Shown piece after piece: positions 17,053 through 25,860 of a stretch of 64,000 nt of DNA. A model generated the notes under the pieces. The model was not told the DNA's origin, searched no databases, and saw only the letters and a program-made list of their open reading frames with translations. Source of the stretch: Aureitalea sp. L0-47 (GTDB taxonomy: Bacteria; Bacteroidota; Bacteroidia; Flavobacteriales; Flavobacteriaceae); assembly GCF_026126405.1 (NCBI RefSeq), contig NZ_JAFMTQ010000013.1:44137-108136 (forward strand), given 5' to 3'. Numbering within the stretch: position 1 is the first letter of the stretch; the number at the start of each line of letters is the position of its first letter. The translations under genes and the position numbers were made by a program.

Positions 17053-19041
17053 TTGAAAATACTGGATCGCTACATATTGATCTCCTTTTTGAAGACGTTT
17101 TTTAGCGTCTTCATTATTTTAATGTTCATTTTCGTTCTACAGACCATTTGGCTGTACATTTCAGAACTGGCAGGGAAAGACCTTGATGTATGGGTGGTTC
17201 TGAAATTTCTCTGGTATGTCTCACCAAGACTTATACCCCTGGTACTTCCTCTAACCATCCTGGTTGCATCCTTGATGGTTTTCGGGAACCTTTCTGAAAA
17301 ATACGAGTTCGCAGCCATGAAATCCACAGGGATCTCATTGCAGCGAGCCATGCGAAGCCTCACCATATTCATCCTACTATTGGCTGTAACCGCTTTTTTC
17401 TTCGCCAACAATGTAATTCCCTATTCTGAATACAAATGGCAGAACCTGCGAAGAAACATCGCACAGGTTAGCCCGTCCATGGTGATCGCCGAAGGACAGT
17501 TTAGTCAGATAGGTGATGACTACAGCATCAAGGTAGCCGAAAAAAGTGGAGACCGGGATCAATACCTGAAAGACATCATCATTCACAAGAAAACCCCATC
17601 ACGTCCCAATGGGAATTATACTGTAATGATCGCCGATAACGGAGAACTTGCGAGCTCTTTGAACAGCAACACGCTTTCACTTATTCTGAATGATGGCTAC
17701 TACTACGAGGAGATCCAATCCAAGGATCCCAAGAAACAGCGTACAGAACCTTTTGTGAAGAGTTATTTCGAACAGTTTACCATCAATATCGACCTCACCG
17801 AATTCAACAACACCGACGTTGACAAAGAGAACGAACTGAGCAATCACAATATGTACAAGATGAGCGAACTCTTTGTGGAGATCGACTCCTTGTCGGTAAG
17901 TTATACAGAAGACGTAAGTACTTTTGCCGATAATATGTACTACCGGAGTGGTATTTCGAATTTCAGTGATGAAAAGGTACGCCAGGTTGAAGGCTCAGAT
18001 ACCCTGGATAAGATCATTGATGCTTATCAGCCACAGCTTCAGATCAATATTGTGAACATGGCGCTGAACAATGTTCGAGGAACAATCCAGTCTACTCGGT
18101 CTAAAAAGATCGAGTTCCAGATCAAGACCAAACGACTCAACAAGCACGAGATCGCCTTGCATGAAAAATACGTTTTAGCTTTTGCCTGTATCATTCTATT
18201 TTTTGTGGGAGCACCCCTTGGAGCAATTATTCGCAAAGGAGGAATGGGGCTGCCCATGGTAGTGGCAATCCTTTTGTTCCTGACCTATCACTTTATTGGA
18301 ATATTCGCTAAGAATAGTGCGGAAGATGGAACTATGCATCCCTTTATCGCTTCGTGGTTAAGTACTGCTATTATGCTGCCTCTGGGTGTCTGGCTCACAT
18401 ACAGGGCCACGACAGACCAGGGAATTTTCGACATCGACTCCTTCCTTCAGCGATTCAGAAAATCTCCTGCGTCGGAAGCAGAGATCATTTACGAAAATCT
18501 CAACCAGGATATTAGCATTTCAGCAGAAGAAAAAGCACAGCTCGAAAAACTCTCGATAGACCAGCTTAAGGATTCAGTAAAGAACCACAAACAATACGGT
18601 TACTCTCATGACTACCGTATCGCAGCATTGAGGTGTTTAGATGCACAAGGCATTAGCCAGGAACATATGCACGTCGCCGGTGATCTTTTCAATAAAAAAT
18701 ATCAAATGGCCGAAAAACTGGTGAAGAAATTCAAAAAGCTTTCCACTTATACTTTCATCTTCTATGCTCTCGTTATAATACTACCAATCATCGTCGCAGT
18801 AGCCTTAGTGAATACGAAGGATGAAACTGCAACGGTTATTGTTTCAGGCGTGTCCCTTATCAGTCTGATCTTGTTCTATGTGCTTCTGTTTCGTACTCAA
18901 AACACCGTAACACAGCTATCAAAACTTACAAAAGATGAAACTGTATTTGCCGCTGCATGGCTCATAGGAATGCCTTTCTATATTTTCCTTTACTTCTATT
19001 ACCGTAAGCATATACAACGCAGTATGAAGAACGTCTTTTAA
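17053..19041 (+). CDS. LptF/LptG-family permease with C-terminal extension
   Basis: A 662-residue membrane protein. The first 450 residues match the YjgP/YjgQ permeases of the LptBFG exporter: MKILDRYILISFLKTF, TM1-3, a periplasmic domain (about 130-370), then TM4-6. LptF/G pull lipopolysaccharide out of the inner membrane. A further 190 residues follow, with a charged helical segment (about 470-560) and roughly four more hydrophobic segments, unusual for this family. The start is TTG, chosen because MKILDRYI is the typical N-terminus and no ATG fits. Operon with ftsK and lolA. Confidence 0.85.
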   Translation: MKILDRYILISFLKTFFSVFIILMFIFVLQTIWLYISELAGKDLDVWVVLKFLWYVSPRLIPLVLPLTILVASLMVFGNLSEKYEFAAMKSTGISLQRAMRSLTIFILLLAVTAFFFANNVIPYSEYKWQNLRRNIAQVSPSMVIAEGQFSQIGDDYSIKVAEKSGDRDQYLKDIIIHKKTPSRPNGNYTVMIADNGELASSLNSNTLSLILNDGYYYEEIQSKDPKKQRTEPFVKSYFEQFTINIDLTEFNNTDVDKENELSNHNMYKMSELFVEIDSLSVSYTEDVSTFADNMYYRSGISNFSDEKVRQVEGSDTLDKIIDAYQPQLQINIVNMALNNVRGTIQSTRSKKIEFQIKTKRLNKHEIALHEKYVLAFACIILFFVGAPLGAIIRKGGMGLPMVVAILLFLTYHFIGIFAKNSAEDGTMHPFIASWLSTAIMLPLGVWLTYRATTDQGIFDIDSFLQRFRKSPASEAEIIYENLNQDISISAEEKAQLEKLSIDQLKDSVKNHKQYGYSHDYRIAALRCLDAQGISQEHMHVAGDLFNKKYQMAEKLVKKFKKLSTYTFIFYALVIILPIIVAVALVNTKDETATVIVSGVSLISLILFYVLLFRTQNTVTQLSKLTKDETVFAAAWLIGMPFYIFLYFYYRKHIQRSMKNVF

Positions 19042-19096
19042 TAGCAGCATAAGAAAGTCTGATGCGATGTTCATCTTCAATTAATATGCCTTTCAG

Positions 19097-19104
19097 TATC
19101 TTTG
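19097..19104 (+). promoter_or_regulatory. -7 promoter box (TATCTTTG) for ribB
   Basis: Exact TAnnTTTG match 19 nt upstream of the ribB ATG. No FMN-riboswitch-like structure was recognised in the short leader. Confidence 0.5.
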
Positions 19105-19123
19105 TACCACAAAACGCTCAACA

Positions 19124-20272
19124 ATGATCACTTCGGAAAAACCCGCCCACATTCAGCTCAATACCATAGAGGAAGCCATTGAAGATATCAAGAAGGGTAA
19201 GATAATTATCGTAGTGGATGATGAGAACCGAGAGAATGAAGGTGACTTTATCGCGGCGGCCGAAATGGTGACTCCCGAAATGATCAATTTCATGGCACGT
19301 CACGGTCGCGGACTCATTTGTGCCCCACTTACCGAAGAGCGCTGCAAGGAACTGGACCTTACCATGATGGTGGAAAACAATACAGTGTTGCACCACACTC
19401 AGTTTACGGTTTCTGTAGACCTTATCGGACATGGGTGTACAACGGGTATTTCCGTTCACGATCGGGCCAAAACCATGAAGGCCCTCGTTAGTGAAGACAC
19501 CAAACCCAGTGACCTGGGTCGTCCGGGACATATTTTCCCACTACGTGCTAAAAAAGGCGGCGTACTGAGAAGAACCGGGCATACGGAAGCTGCTATTGAC
19601 TTCGCACGACTGGCTGGTTTAAATCCGGCTGGAATTCTCGTAGAGATACTGAACGAAGATGGTACTATGGCGAGGTTACCTCAATTGGCCGAAGTTGCTA
19701 AGAAATTCGACCTGAAACTGGTTTCCATAGAAGATTTGGTCGCTTATAGGATGGAGCACGATTCCCTGATTGAAAAAATGGAGGATTTTGCCATTAATAC
19801 CAAATTTGGAAGCTACCGTTTGCGAGCCTATAAACAAACCACCAACGATCAGGTGCATATCGCAGTTTCCAAAGGAGAGTGGCAAAAAGATGAGCCTGTT
19901 CTGGTTCGTGTGAATTCCACATTGGTTAACAACGATATACTGGGAACGCTTACCAATGATGCCGACAAGAAACTGGACGACATGTTCCGGGTGATCAATA
20001 AGGAAGGTAAAGGTGCCGTGGTGTTTATCAACCAGCAGGCACAATCCCTGAATTTACTGAATAGATTGTCTGAGCTCAAAGAACTCCAGACCGAAGATAG
20101 TGTAGCTAAAGCACCGGGTATCAAAATGGATAATCGGGACTTTGGTATAGGCGCACAAATCCTTCACGACCTCGGAATTTCCAAGATCAAGTTGATCTCC
20201 AATAGCGTACAGACCAAGCGTGTTGGAATGATCGGTTATGGATTGGAGATAATCGATTATGTAGAGTACTAG
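19124..20272 (+). CDS. ribB: 3,4-dihydroxy-2-butanone-4-phosphate synthase with degenerate GTP cyclohydrolase II domain
   Basis: A 382-residue two-domain protein. The N-terminal domain (about 10-205) has the RibB motifs [26 protein letters not shown] and RRTGHTEAA and should convert ribulose 5-phosphate to the four-carbon riboflavin precursor. The C-terminal domain resembles GTP cyclohydrolase II, but the zinc-binding cysteine segment (normally ..SECLTGDvFgSlrCDCG) reads [20 protein letters not shown] with no cysteines, so cyclohydrolase activity is very unlikely. A separate RibA is expected elsewhere. Comparable RibBX-type variants with an inactive second domain are known. Its stop is shared with the converging gene in CTAG. 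Confidence 0.92.
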   Translation: MITSEKPAHIQLNTIEEAIEDIKKGKIIIVVDDENRENEGDFIAAAEMVTPEMINFMARHGRGLICAPLTEERCKELDLTMMVENNTVLHHTQFTVSVDLIGHGCTTGISVHDRAKTMKALVSEDTKPSDLGRPGHIFPLRAKKGGVLRRTGHTEAAIDFARLAGLNPAGILVEILNEDGTMARLPQLAEVAKKFDLKLVSIEDLVAYRMEHDSLIEKMEDFAINTKFGSYRLRAYKQTTNDQVHIAVSKGEWQKDEPVLVRVNSTLVNNDILGTLTNDADKKLDDMFRVINKEGKGAVVFINQQAQSLNLLNRLSELKELQTEDSVAKAPGIKMDNRDFGIGAQILHDLGISKIKLISNSVQTKRVGMIGYGLEIIDYVEY

Positions 20273-21459
20273 ATGCTGGATAGTGCTTCCTTCATAGAAG
20301 CAGCTCTTTTCTGAACTTCCTCTTCACTCCACCCTACTTTCACAAGACAGGATATAGTGCGACTCATCCAGTGATCGCTTTGTGAGAAATCTGTAGTATT
20401 GAGATCCTGCATCTGCTCTTTTATTTCCGCAGGCAGACTTCCCATAGACTTCAATTCCCGCAGATGTTCCCAACCATTGATATAGTGCCAGTTATTGGTA
20501 AACCAGTAAAAACTTCCATCCACTCCGGCTTCCAGCAACGCTTTGTGTGCCTTTTGTGCGGTCTCACCATCGGGCAGGAAGAAATTAAGGAAGGAATAGT
20601 TCTCCACACCTGTTTCCGGTACTCTTCTGAAGGTAACTCCCTCAACGCCTGAGATGGCATTTCGCATGATGGTATAATGCTTCTTCTGAATATCCAGTAT
20701 GGTATCGATCTTGCCTAATTGGGCCACGCCCACAGCCGCATTCAATTCCGAAATTCTGAAGTTGTATCCCAAATGTGGATGAGTTTCCGCCCCTCGATCG
20801 TTACCATCGTGATCATGGCCATGATCCTGGTACTGATCCGCATTTGTGATGTAATGTTCGAAGTTACTAATAACAGCTCCGCCTTCGCCACAGGTAATGG
20901 TCTTTACAAAGTCGAAAGAGAAACAGCCCAGGTCACCATAGCTTCCAAGGGGTTTTCCTTCGAAAGTCCCACCAATAGCCTGGCAGGCGTCTTCGAGAAG
21001 TAACAAATTATATTTTTCGCAGATATTTTTCAACGCTTTGAGATCGGCCATAGATCCACACATATGGACCGGCATTATGCAACGTGTTCGTGGCGTGATA
21101 GCAGCCTCAACTGCCGCTGGGTCGAGCGTTAGGGTATCGTCTATATCAACAAGCACAGGAACCGCGCCCAGCATCATGATCGATTCAAAACTAGCCACAA
21201 AGGTAAAGGTAGGCATGATCACCTCATCACCTGCTCCTATTCCCGCCGATGCGAGCGCAACTGTAAGTGCGGAAGTACCGCTGGAGACTAGCTGACAATG
21301 ATTCACCTGCATGCGTTCGGCGAAGGCCTCTTCGAATTCTTTGGCCTTCCAGTGACCATTTCGCATGGCATCGAAGCCGTAGCGCATTAAGATTCCTGAT
21401 TCTAGAACATCATTTACCTGTTTGCGCTCTTCGGCGCCAAAAACTTCAAATCCTGGCAT
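20269..21459 (-). CDS. DegT/DnrJ/EryC1/StrS-family aminotransferase
   Basis: A 396-residue PLP enzyme of the sugar-aminotransferase group. The internal aldimine lysine is K186 in FSFDFVKTITCGEGG; SSGTSALTVAL, LEDACQAIGG and the LGYNFRISELNAAVG block are family hallmarks. Members transaminate nucleotide-linked keto-sugars for surface glycans or natural products, but no glycan genes flank this copy, so the substrate is open. It converges on ribB, the two genes sharing the palindromic CTAG as both stop codons. A TACCTTTG box lies at 21492-21499. Confidence 0.9.
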   Translation of the reverse strand: MPGFEVFGAEERKQVNDVLESGILMRYGFDAMRNGHWKAKEFEEAFAERMQVNHCQLVSSGTSALTVALASAGIGAGDEVIMPTFTFVASFESIMMLGAVPVLVDIDDTLTLDPAAVEAAITPRTRCIMPVHMCGSMADLKALKNICEKYNLLLLEDACQAIGGTFEGKPLGSYGDLGCFSFDFVKTITCGEGGAVISNFEHYITNADQYQDHGHDHDGNDRGAETHPHLGYNFRISELNAAVGVAQLGKIDTILDIQKKHYTIMRNAISGVEGVTFRRVPETGVENYSFLNFFLPDGETAQKAHKALLEAGVDGSFYWFTNNWHYINGWEHLRELKSMGSLPAEIKEQMQDLNTTDFSQSDHWMSRTISCLVKVGWSEEEVQKRAASMKEALSSI

Positions 21460-21491
21460 AGTTGAATTGTTATCAATTTAAAGATGGATGG

Positions 21492-21499
21492 CAAAGGTA
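21492..21499 (-). promoter_or_regulatory. -7 promoter box (TACCTTTG) for the DegT-family gene
   Basis: Exact TAnnTTTG match on the minus strand about 33 nt upstream of the ATG. Confidence 0.45.
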
Positions 21500-21511
21500 A
21501 GGGTTGCGCAG

Positions 21512-22147
21512 TTAAATTGAAATAACAACCTCTTCAACTCCTCTTCTCACCTTTTTCATCCCTGCGAACATGTCGTCTTCTGCACGATAGCCAACAGGCA
21601 TTACCAATACCGACCGTAGTCCTTTTTCCTTTAGCTGAAGTAATTCATCGTATTTTTCAGGTTCGAAACCTTCCATGGGGCAGGCGTCTATGCCTTCCAC
21701 CGCGCAAACCGTAAGCAGATTTCCCATCGCCAGGTAGGCTTGTTTGGTCATCCAGTTTCGGATCTCATCCTGATCTTTCTTGGAAAATGAATCAATAAGG
21801 AAATCCTCATAATCGTTAAGAATCTCTCTGTCCGTATTCCTGGTTGCCTCTACCCTGTTGAAGTGTGCCTTGATATATTCCGAAGAAATAGTAGACTCAA
21901 TACAAAAAACCAGCAAATGGGAGGCATCCTTTACCTGTGCCTGGTTCATACTGGCCGGGACCAGTGTTTCCTTGATCTCCTGGTCACCTATTACAAGCAT
22001 TTTAAGCGGTTGTAAACCGTAGGAAGTAGCTGTAAGGTTAAAGGCTTCCTTTAAGATATTCACTTGCGCCTCTGAAAGTTTTTTATTGGAGTCGAATTTC
22101 TTCGTGGCGTATCGCCATTGGAGTTTCTCTATAATTTTTGAATTCAT
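21512..22147 (-). CDS. nitroreductase-family NAD(P)H-dependent oxidoreductase
   Basis: A 211-residue FMN protein of the NfsB type. The start (IIEKLQWRYATKKFDSNKKL) holds the RYATKKFD flavin-contact motif; TSYGLQPLKMLVI, GIDACPMEGFEPEKY and VMPVGYRAEDD follow at the usual positions. Such enzymes reduce quinones, nitroaromatics or related compounds; the physiological substrate is not readable. Own promoter box at 22168-22175. Confidence 0.9.
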   Translation of the reverse strand: MNSKIIEKLQWRYATKKFDSNKKLSEAQVNILKEAFNLTATSYGLQPLKMLVIGDQEIKETLVPASMNQAQVKDASHLLVFCIESTISSEYIKAHFNRVEATRNTDREILNDYEDFLIDSFSKKDQDEIRNWMTKQAYLAMGNLLTVCAVEGIDACPMEGFEPEKYDELLQLKEKGLRSVLVMPVGYRAEDDMFAGMKKVRRGVEEVVISI

Positions 22148-22167
22148 CGTCTATATTCTTTAAGATG

Positions 22168-22175
22168 CAAAAATA
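22168..22175 (-). promoter_or_regulatory. -7 promoter box (TATTTTTG) for the nitroreductase gene
   Basis: Exact TAnnTTTG match on the minus strand about 20 nt upstream of the ATG. Confidence 0.45.
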
Positions 22176-22275
22176 AGTAGTTATGCATCTATTCATATGT
22201 TAACGGAATTGCAATTTCTTACTTTACAATAGCCATTCACTATTCAGGATTAGTTAATTCACTATGCAAAACTAA

Positions 22276-23682
22276 TTACGCTTCTTCTGTAGTAGACTTT
22301 TCATCCTTCGGCTTATCGGGTCGTATTAAGCTTACAATAATAACAGCCAGACAACTCACAGGTGTTCCGATCAATGTAGGATCAATGGCCGTTTCAAAAA
22401 GATAACATACAAACCAGCAGACTCCTCCACATATAATAGCAGCCCATGCACCTGATAGGGATGTTCTTTTCCAAAATAGTCCGAAGGTCAATGGTGCAAA
22501 TACACAAACCATTATAAGACTTAACGAAGCGATGACCAAGGCTACAATATCGGCATCGCTCATGGCGAAATAGCAGGAAACTCCGGCAACAAGTACTACG
22601 CTCATTCTAGTCCATAGTAGTAACCTTGCATCGGTTAAATGAGGAAAGTAGGGACGGATAAGATTTTCCCCTATAACCGTAGCTGGAGCAAGCATTGCCC
22701 CACTGGAGGTACTGAGGATGGCCGATATGAGCGCTCCGTAAAACAGAATTTGTATCGGCATACTTGAGATCTGGTCGACCATATAGGGAATGAGGTTCTG
22801 TCCATCACCTTCGGCAAGCAAATGTGGATAAAGGTGGTCTGCTCCTAACCCGAGTAGTAAGGGAATGATTGGTATCATTAGTAACAATAGTCCTGCAAAG
22901 AAAATACCTTGGACCGCAGATCGTGTCGATTTTGCCGAAAAAACTCTTTGATATATTTCCTGTACCGGAATGGCCCCAATTGTAAAGGCAGCAAATGCCG
23001 CCAGGTATTCATTCCAACTATCGAAGTCATTTTTGGGAAACGGAGAGAAAAAGGAATCCGGTTTGTTTTCGAATAATGGCGCAATTCCATCGGTCTTATC
23101 AAGCATGGTGAAGAGTAAGATTATGAGACCAACAATGATTATGATCCCCTGTAACATATCGGTATAAGACACCGCCCACATCCCACCTACGTAGGTATAA
23201 ATGATAACAATGCCTGCGCCAAGGAGAATCCCATAATCTAAAGGAATTCCCAGGATCGACTGAAACAGATAGGCAAGGGCGACAAATTGTGCGGCGATCC
23301 AGTGAGGGTACGAGAACACCATTATAATAGAAACGACCATGTCCATTTTCTTACCAAAACGGATCTGGAAGAAATCACCTATGGTGACGATATTCATTTC
23401 GTAGAGCTTTTTAGCGTAAAAAGAGCCTACAACCACCAGACAGATAAAACTAGTAAGAGTGAGAGTTATAAAAGATGAAAAACCATCTTCAGCAATGTAT
23501 CCGGGATTCCCCATGATAGAGCTGGATCCAAACCAGGTGGCAAATAGCGTGAAGCCTACGAGAAACGTACCTAATCCACGGCCTGCAAGTGTAAAGTCAG
23601 TAGATGTCTTTATACGGCGGGAAACCCAAAAACCAATAATTAGGGTAAGAGCGAGATAGCCCAGTATAAAAAATGCGAGCAT
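22276..23682 (-). CDS. sodium:solute symporter (SSS family)
   Basis: A 468-residue protein with about twelve or thirteen membrane helices. The SSS-family blocks are visible: RRIKTSTDFTLAGRGLG near the start, FATWFGSSSIMGNPG, YTYVGGMWAVSYTDMLQG and the later RVFSAKSTRSAVQG. These carriers use the sodium gradient to import sugars, amino acids, carboxylates or nucleosides; the solute cannot be inferred from context. It is monocistronic, with a TATATTTA near-consensus box upstream. Confidence 0.9.
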   Translation of the reverse strand: MLAFFILGYLALTLIIGFWVSRRIKTSTDFTLAGRGLGTFLVGFTLFATWFGSSSIMGNPGYIAEDGFSSFITLTLTSFICLVVVGSFYAKKLYEMNIVTIGDFFQIRFGKKMDMVVSIIMVFSYPHWIAAQFVALAYLFQSILGIPLDYGILLGAGIVIIYTYVGGMWAVSYTDMLQGIIIIVGLIILLFTMLDKTDGIAPLFENKPDSFFSPFPKNDFDSWNEYLAAFAAFTIGAIPVQEIYQRVFSAKSTRSAVQGIFFAGLLLLMIPIIPLLLGLGADHLYPHLLAEGDGQNLIPYMVDQISSMPIQILFYGALISAILSTSSGAMLAPATVIGENLIRPYFPHLTDARLLLWTRMSVVLVAGVSCYFAMSDADIVALVIASLSLIMVCVFAPLTFGLFWKRTSLSGAWAAIICGGVCWFVCYLFETAIDPTLIGTPVSCLAVIIVSLIRPDKPKDEKSTTEEA

Positions 23683-23767
23683 ATGCTCTAAGTTGGTTGG
23701 TTAGTGTTTCTAAATATAAGGAAATTAATTAGTGGTTCACTCAATTGGTCGATGATCAATGGAAAGA

Positions 23768-24049
23768 CTAGTCAAAACTAATCCGATCCCTAATAGTCCC
23801 ATCTTCTCGATGAATAATAACATCTGCCTTGCGTTTCCTGGCGATGCTCTTCGCTTTCCTAATGGCTGTAACCTGCTTTCTGTGCTTGGAAGTGATGCGC
23901 TTATTGCCTTCCCTTCGAACCGCCCAACCGTCCTTATAAGGCACGACGTGCTGATGCCAGGTTCTGGGTCGAGAGCTTTTTCGAGAGCTCTCAAAGATGG
24001 CCTTCACGATCTCAAGCAGGCTGCGTAGAATAGATTTTGCTTTAGACAT
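23768..24049 (-). CDS. DUF2188 domain protein
   Basis: A 93-residue basic protein. Residues 30-93 show the DUF2188 pattern HVVPYKDGWAVRREGN, AIRKAKSIARKRKADVIIH and REDGTIRDRISF; the N-terminal 28 residues form an amphipathic helix. Function of the family is unknown. A second minus-strand frame overlapping it (23737-23994) lacks any recognised pattern and is treated as a shadow. Confidence 0.82.
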   Translation of the reverse strand: MSKAKSILRSLLEIVKAIFESSRKSSRPRTWHQHVVPYKDGWAVRREGNKRITSKHRKQVTAIRKAKSIARKRKADVIIHREDGTIRDRISFD

Positions 24050-24084
24050 TCTTAATTTGTAAGCTATGAAGATATGATTTTTTT

Positions 24085-24186
24085 AGGGCGCCTCCCCCTT
24101 CGCTAAGGCTACGGAGGACCGCGCTCTTCGCTGTATCCCTGGAGTTGTATTCTCAACTCCCGGGGATGCCGCTGCGATCGCTGGCG
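24085..24186. repeat. GC-rich palindromic intergenic element
   Basis: In an AT-rich genome this stretch is conspicuously GC-rich. Its core is a long imperfect hairpin, ATCCCtGGAGTTG pairing with CAACTCCcgGGGAT around a six-base loop (about 24136-24167), flanked by GCG-rich arms (CGCGCTCTTCGCTG and GCCGCTGCGATCGCTGG). It looks like a dispersed repeat of the REP type; no second copy lies in this window, so repetition is an inference. Confidence 0.4.
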
Positions 24187-24212
24187 TATTAATTCTGTAA
24201 CAGATAATTCTC

Positions 24213-25103
24213 CTATTGGACAATTACCTTAAAGGTCTTCTTTTTGAATAGCCTGTCAGTAACCGTTACCAGGTAGATACCCGCCTGAAAATTCGTAAAT
24301 TCAAGTCTGACCATAGAATTTCCACTGTTGGTAACGCTATTCACCCTCTTCCCGGTAAGGCCGTATATATCAATGAACATCACATTTTCAGTATTGATTA
24401 TATGGCAATAGTCATGTGAATCGGAATTGATGACCTGGACTTCGGACAGATCATCCCGAAATTCATCAATTTCCAGTATAATTGAGGGTTCACAAACATC
24501 TATGGAATCTAAATTTGAATAGAACAGTTCACCATTTTTGAAAAAACAGCTAAGATGGCCTACTTCATTAATATCCGGTAAACCGCTAGGTGCTGTAATT
24601 GTCGACAAAGAACCAGCTCCTTCAACCCAAACGGCATTGTTGGTACTAACCGTATTTGACGGCGTCGGTGATAGATAAAAATGGTTGTAATCATTACCGT
24701 CAAACAAAGGCCTTGGCACAATCGAATCGAGACGATAATATCCGGCATCTTCAACGAACGGGGTAATGGGATTCTTCATATCAATGGAATCGCCTACATC
24801 CATTGAGAAATCATACAACAAAAATTCCTCGTTGGAATAGTTTAAGATCCTCAGGTATATTTTTTTGTCCTGAAGGTCTTCTCGCAGTAAGAATGTGCGA
24901 GAAATATAGTGATACCCGTCTAAGATCTTGTATTCTGTATTATTTACAACGGTATCACCATCTGTATAGTATAGATCGGTTAGGCACCCAAAAAAGCAGG
25001 TGGTGAATTTCCATTCGTTATAATTATCAAGCAGAGGCGTATAGCTTTGCGCACATACCAATTGGCTTAAAGAAAATAGAATTATGAATATCGATCTTTT
25101 CAT
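24213..25103 (-). CDS. secreted protein with type IX secretion (type A) sorting tail
   Basis: A 296-residue protein with a signal peptide ending at VCAQ. The central part (20-215) contains a CFFGC pair and is not recognised. The last 75 residues have the Por/T9SS type A layout: MFIDIYGLTGKRVNSV, then FTNFQAGIYLVTVTD and a basic C-terminal strand KKKTFKVIVQ. It should cross the outer membrane through the type IX system and be released or anchored at the surface. Substrate and role unknown. Confidence 0.8.
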   Translation of the reverse strand: MKRSIFIILFSLSQLVCAQSYTPLLDNYNEWKFTTCFFGCLTDLYYTDGDTVVNNTEYKILDGYHYISRTFLLREDLQDKKIYLRILNYSNEEFLLYDFSMDVGDSIDMKNPITPFVEDAGYYRLDSIVPRPLFDGNDYNHFYLSPTPSNTVSTNNAVWVEGAGSLSTITAPSGLPDINEVGHLSCFFKNGELFYSNLDSIDVCEPSIILEIDEFRDDLSEVQVINSDSHDYCHIINTENVMFIDIYGLTGKRVNSVTNSGNSMVRLEFTNFQAGIYLVTVTDRLFKKKTFKVIVQ

Positions 25104-25388
25104 TCCGGCGTATTAATTTTGCTTTAAATTATTAAATTTTAGCATCAATATAAAATCACAATCGAATTGCCACGAGACTCTATCATGCTATAAGCTACAT
25201 TAATCGTTGAAAATTTAACCTTTAGCTTATTCACAACGAATAAATGCGAATATCGTTCTTTCAACCAATAATCGGTATTATGCCAGGTGTAAAAATGAAA
25301 AGTAATAAATGTGATAGGGACAATTGAATGCCATCCTAAATGATTTAATAATCTTTTATATTTGCTTTTACAGATTAAAAAAGGCTTG
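25104..25388. other. intergenic, about 285 nt, no gene recognised
   Basis: AT-rich sequence between the secreted protein and tRNA-Ser. A first TATATTTG (25357-25364) precedes the one assigned to the tRNA; otherwise only short frames without family features are seen. Confidence 0.5.
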
Positions 25389-25396
25389 TATATTTG
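25389..25396 (+). promoter_or_regulatory. -7 promoter box (TATATTTG) for tRNA-Ser
   Basis: Exact TAnnTTTG match ten nt before the mature tRNA 5' end, with a TTTG 24 nt upstream that may act as -33 element. Confidence 0.6.
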
Positions 25397-25406
25397 CAGC
25401 CGCATC

Positions 25407-25491
25407 GGAGGAATGGCAGAGTGGTCGAATGCGGCAGTCTTGAAAACTGTTGAGGGTCACACCTCCGGGGGTTCGAATCCCTCTTCCTCCG
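25407..25491 (+). tRNA. tRNA-Ser(UGA)
   Basis: An 85-nt class II tRNA: acceptor GGAGGAA (25407-25413) pairs with TTCCTCC (25484-25490), discriminator G25491, anticodon TGA at 25441-25443 in loop CTTGAAA, a long variable arm (TTGAGGGTCACACCTCCG region) and the T-loop GTTCGAATC. No CCA is encoded. It reads UCA and other UCN codons. A terminator follows directly, and its 3' end is duplicated downstream (see the tandem units). Confidence 0.96.
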
Positions 25492-25497
25492 CAAAAG

Positions 25498-25525
25498 GAA
25501 ACCCGCAACCTAGGTTGCGGGTTTT
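25498..25525 (+). terminator. terminator of tRNA-Ser
   Basis: AAACCCGCAACC pairs with GGTTGCGGGTTTT around a short TA, making an almost gapless hairpin with a T tail. An almost identical hairpin recurs 170 bp further on (25668-25695). Confidence 0.85.
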
Positions 25526-25803
25526 GTATTTTACGAAATGAGTCAAACTTGTTTGAGCGTAATGGAGTAAAATTCAAAATCCAACAAACAAAGTTTGTTG
25601 AGGGTTTTATGATTGTACTGGTATCCCTTTTTGGGATCATGAAATAATCCCTCTTCCTCCGCAAAAGGAAACCCGCAACTTAGGTTGCGGGTTTTTTGTT
25701 TTCAGAAACGAACCAAGTTTACTTGAGTGAAGTTGAAGAAAACATAAAACCTAAACAAGTGAAGCTTATTTAGGTTTCTATGCTTGCCCAGGATTGCCTA
25801 CAT

Positions 25804-25860
25804 GGGATCACAAGCGACTCTGATCACCGAAGTTTTAACGAAGGTGATAGCGAGTAATCC
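25804..25860 (-). repeat. dispersed repeat, copy C
   Basis: The reverse complement of these 57 bases matches positions 63725-63780 and 63929-63984 with about two mismatches. The core is an imperfect palindrome (ATCACC ... GGTGAT) flanked by GGATTACTCG and CGTGATCC. It lies inside the third tRNA-end unit. Confidence 0.85.

Noticed and set aside
19042..19123. FMN riboswitch in front of ribB
   Set aside because: The leader is only about 20 nt from the predicted start of transcription and shows no conserved RFN-like pairing.
23737..23994. 85-residue minus-strand ORF overlapping the DUF2188 gene
   Set aside because: It shares the strand and region with a frame that has a clear family pattern, and shows none itself.
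25368..25664. 98-residue minus-strand ORF across the tRNA-Ser gene
   Set aside because: Most of it is the antisense translation of the tRNA and its repeated tail.
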